NCBI GenBank assembly: GCA_010024485.1
Contig: RGGX01000082.1
Location: forward strand, 1-5,791
Length of the DNA: 5,791 bases
Source: Actinomycetota bacterium
Lineage (GTDB): Bacteria; Actinomycetota; Acidimicrobiia; Acidimicrobiales; Ilumatobacteraceae
Reading direction: 5' to 3'
Below the pieces are notes generated by a model that saw only the letters and a program-made list of their open reading frames with translations, made no database searches and was not told the DNA's origin. A program made the translations under genes and the position numbers. Shown one piece after another: positions 5,720-5,791 of this stretch. Every line of letters starts with the position of its first letter. Position 1 is the stretch's first letter.

Positions 5720-5791
5720 TCAACCGTCGCCGCTGAGGAGTTCTCGCACCCGCTCCTTCGGACGCCCGATGATCGCCCGGGACGCGGCCAC
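5720..5791 (-). CDS. 3' end of an unidentified protein (truncated by window edge)
   Basis: On the minus strand a frame enters at the right edge and ends at TGA 5722-5720, giving 23 residues (AASRAIIGRPKERVRELLSG plus a few more). Third positions are G/C-rich and the sequence looks like an amphipathic C-terminal helix, so it is probably real. It converges on galE with only three bases between the stop codons. That is too little for a separate terminator in the gap. The fragment is too short for a family call. Confidence 0.5.
   Translation of the reverse strand: MAASRAIIGRPKERVRELLSGDG

Noticed and set aside
5700..5760. Bidirectional terminator between galE and the converging gene
   Set aside because: Stop codons are three bases apart and I found no stable hairpin followed by a T-run on either strand.
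1..5791. tRNA, rRNA, CRISPR array, insertion sequence or riboswitch
   Set aside because: No cloverleaf-like sequence, regularly spaced repeats, transposase motifs or long untranslated leaders; intergenic space totals well under 150 bases.

Overview
The window is high-GC DNA with strongly G/C-biased third codon positions, GTG as well as ATG starts, and tight gene packing. Two of the best-supported starts appear leaderless, with a TANNNT box six bases before the start codon. This fits an actinobacterium; an acidimicrobial-type lineage is my guess from the style of the glycosyltransferases, and no marker gene is present to prove it.

Layout. Positions 751-4696 hold a compact minus-strand operon, read right to left: a polytopic GT-C type membrane glycosyltransferase (4696-3236), a GT2 enzyme resembling polyprenyl-phosphate sugar synthases (3209-2469), a small coiled-coil protein of unknown function (2459-2181), a GT4 glycosyltransferase with an unexplained C-terminal extension (2184-748), and a rhamnosyltransferase-like GT2 enzyme starting at 751 that is visible only in part. 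Gaps are 26 and 9 bases, followed by two 4-base start/stop overlaps (ATGA, GTGA). Divergent from the operon across 54 bases is galE (4751-5716, plus strand). The 3' end of an unidentified minus-strand gene (stop at 5720-5722) converges on galE with 3 bases between the stop codons.

Left edge. Positions 2-277 carry the 3' end of a plus-strand gene with HEAT-repeat-like sequence. It lies antisense to the downstream part of the last GT2 frame. The GT2 frame looks like good coding sequence from 751 down to about 200 and then loses protein character, while the plus frame looks genuine from 2 to about 200. This suggests a junction near 190-211 (rearrangement, truncation or assembly chimera).

How the genes may work together (inference). 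GalE supplies UDP-galactose or a related UDP-sugar. The 3209-2469 GT2 could load a sugar onto a polyprenyl phosphate, and the 4696-3236 membrane enzyme could use that lipid-linked sugar on the outer face of the membrane. The GT4 and last GT2 enzymes would build the glycan on the cytoplasmic side from nucleotide sugars. Together this is a small cell-surface polysaccharide or glycolipid locus. I see no wholly new system. The most unusual points are the left-edge junction, the paired divergent leaderless promoters with a 10-bp-phased repeat between them, the GT4 tail and the small coiled-coil protein.
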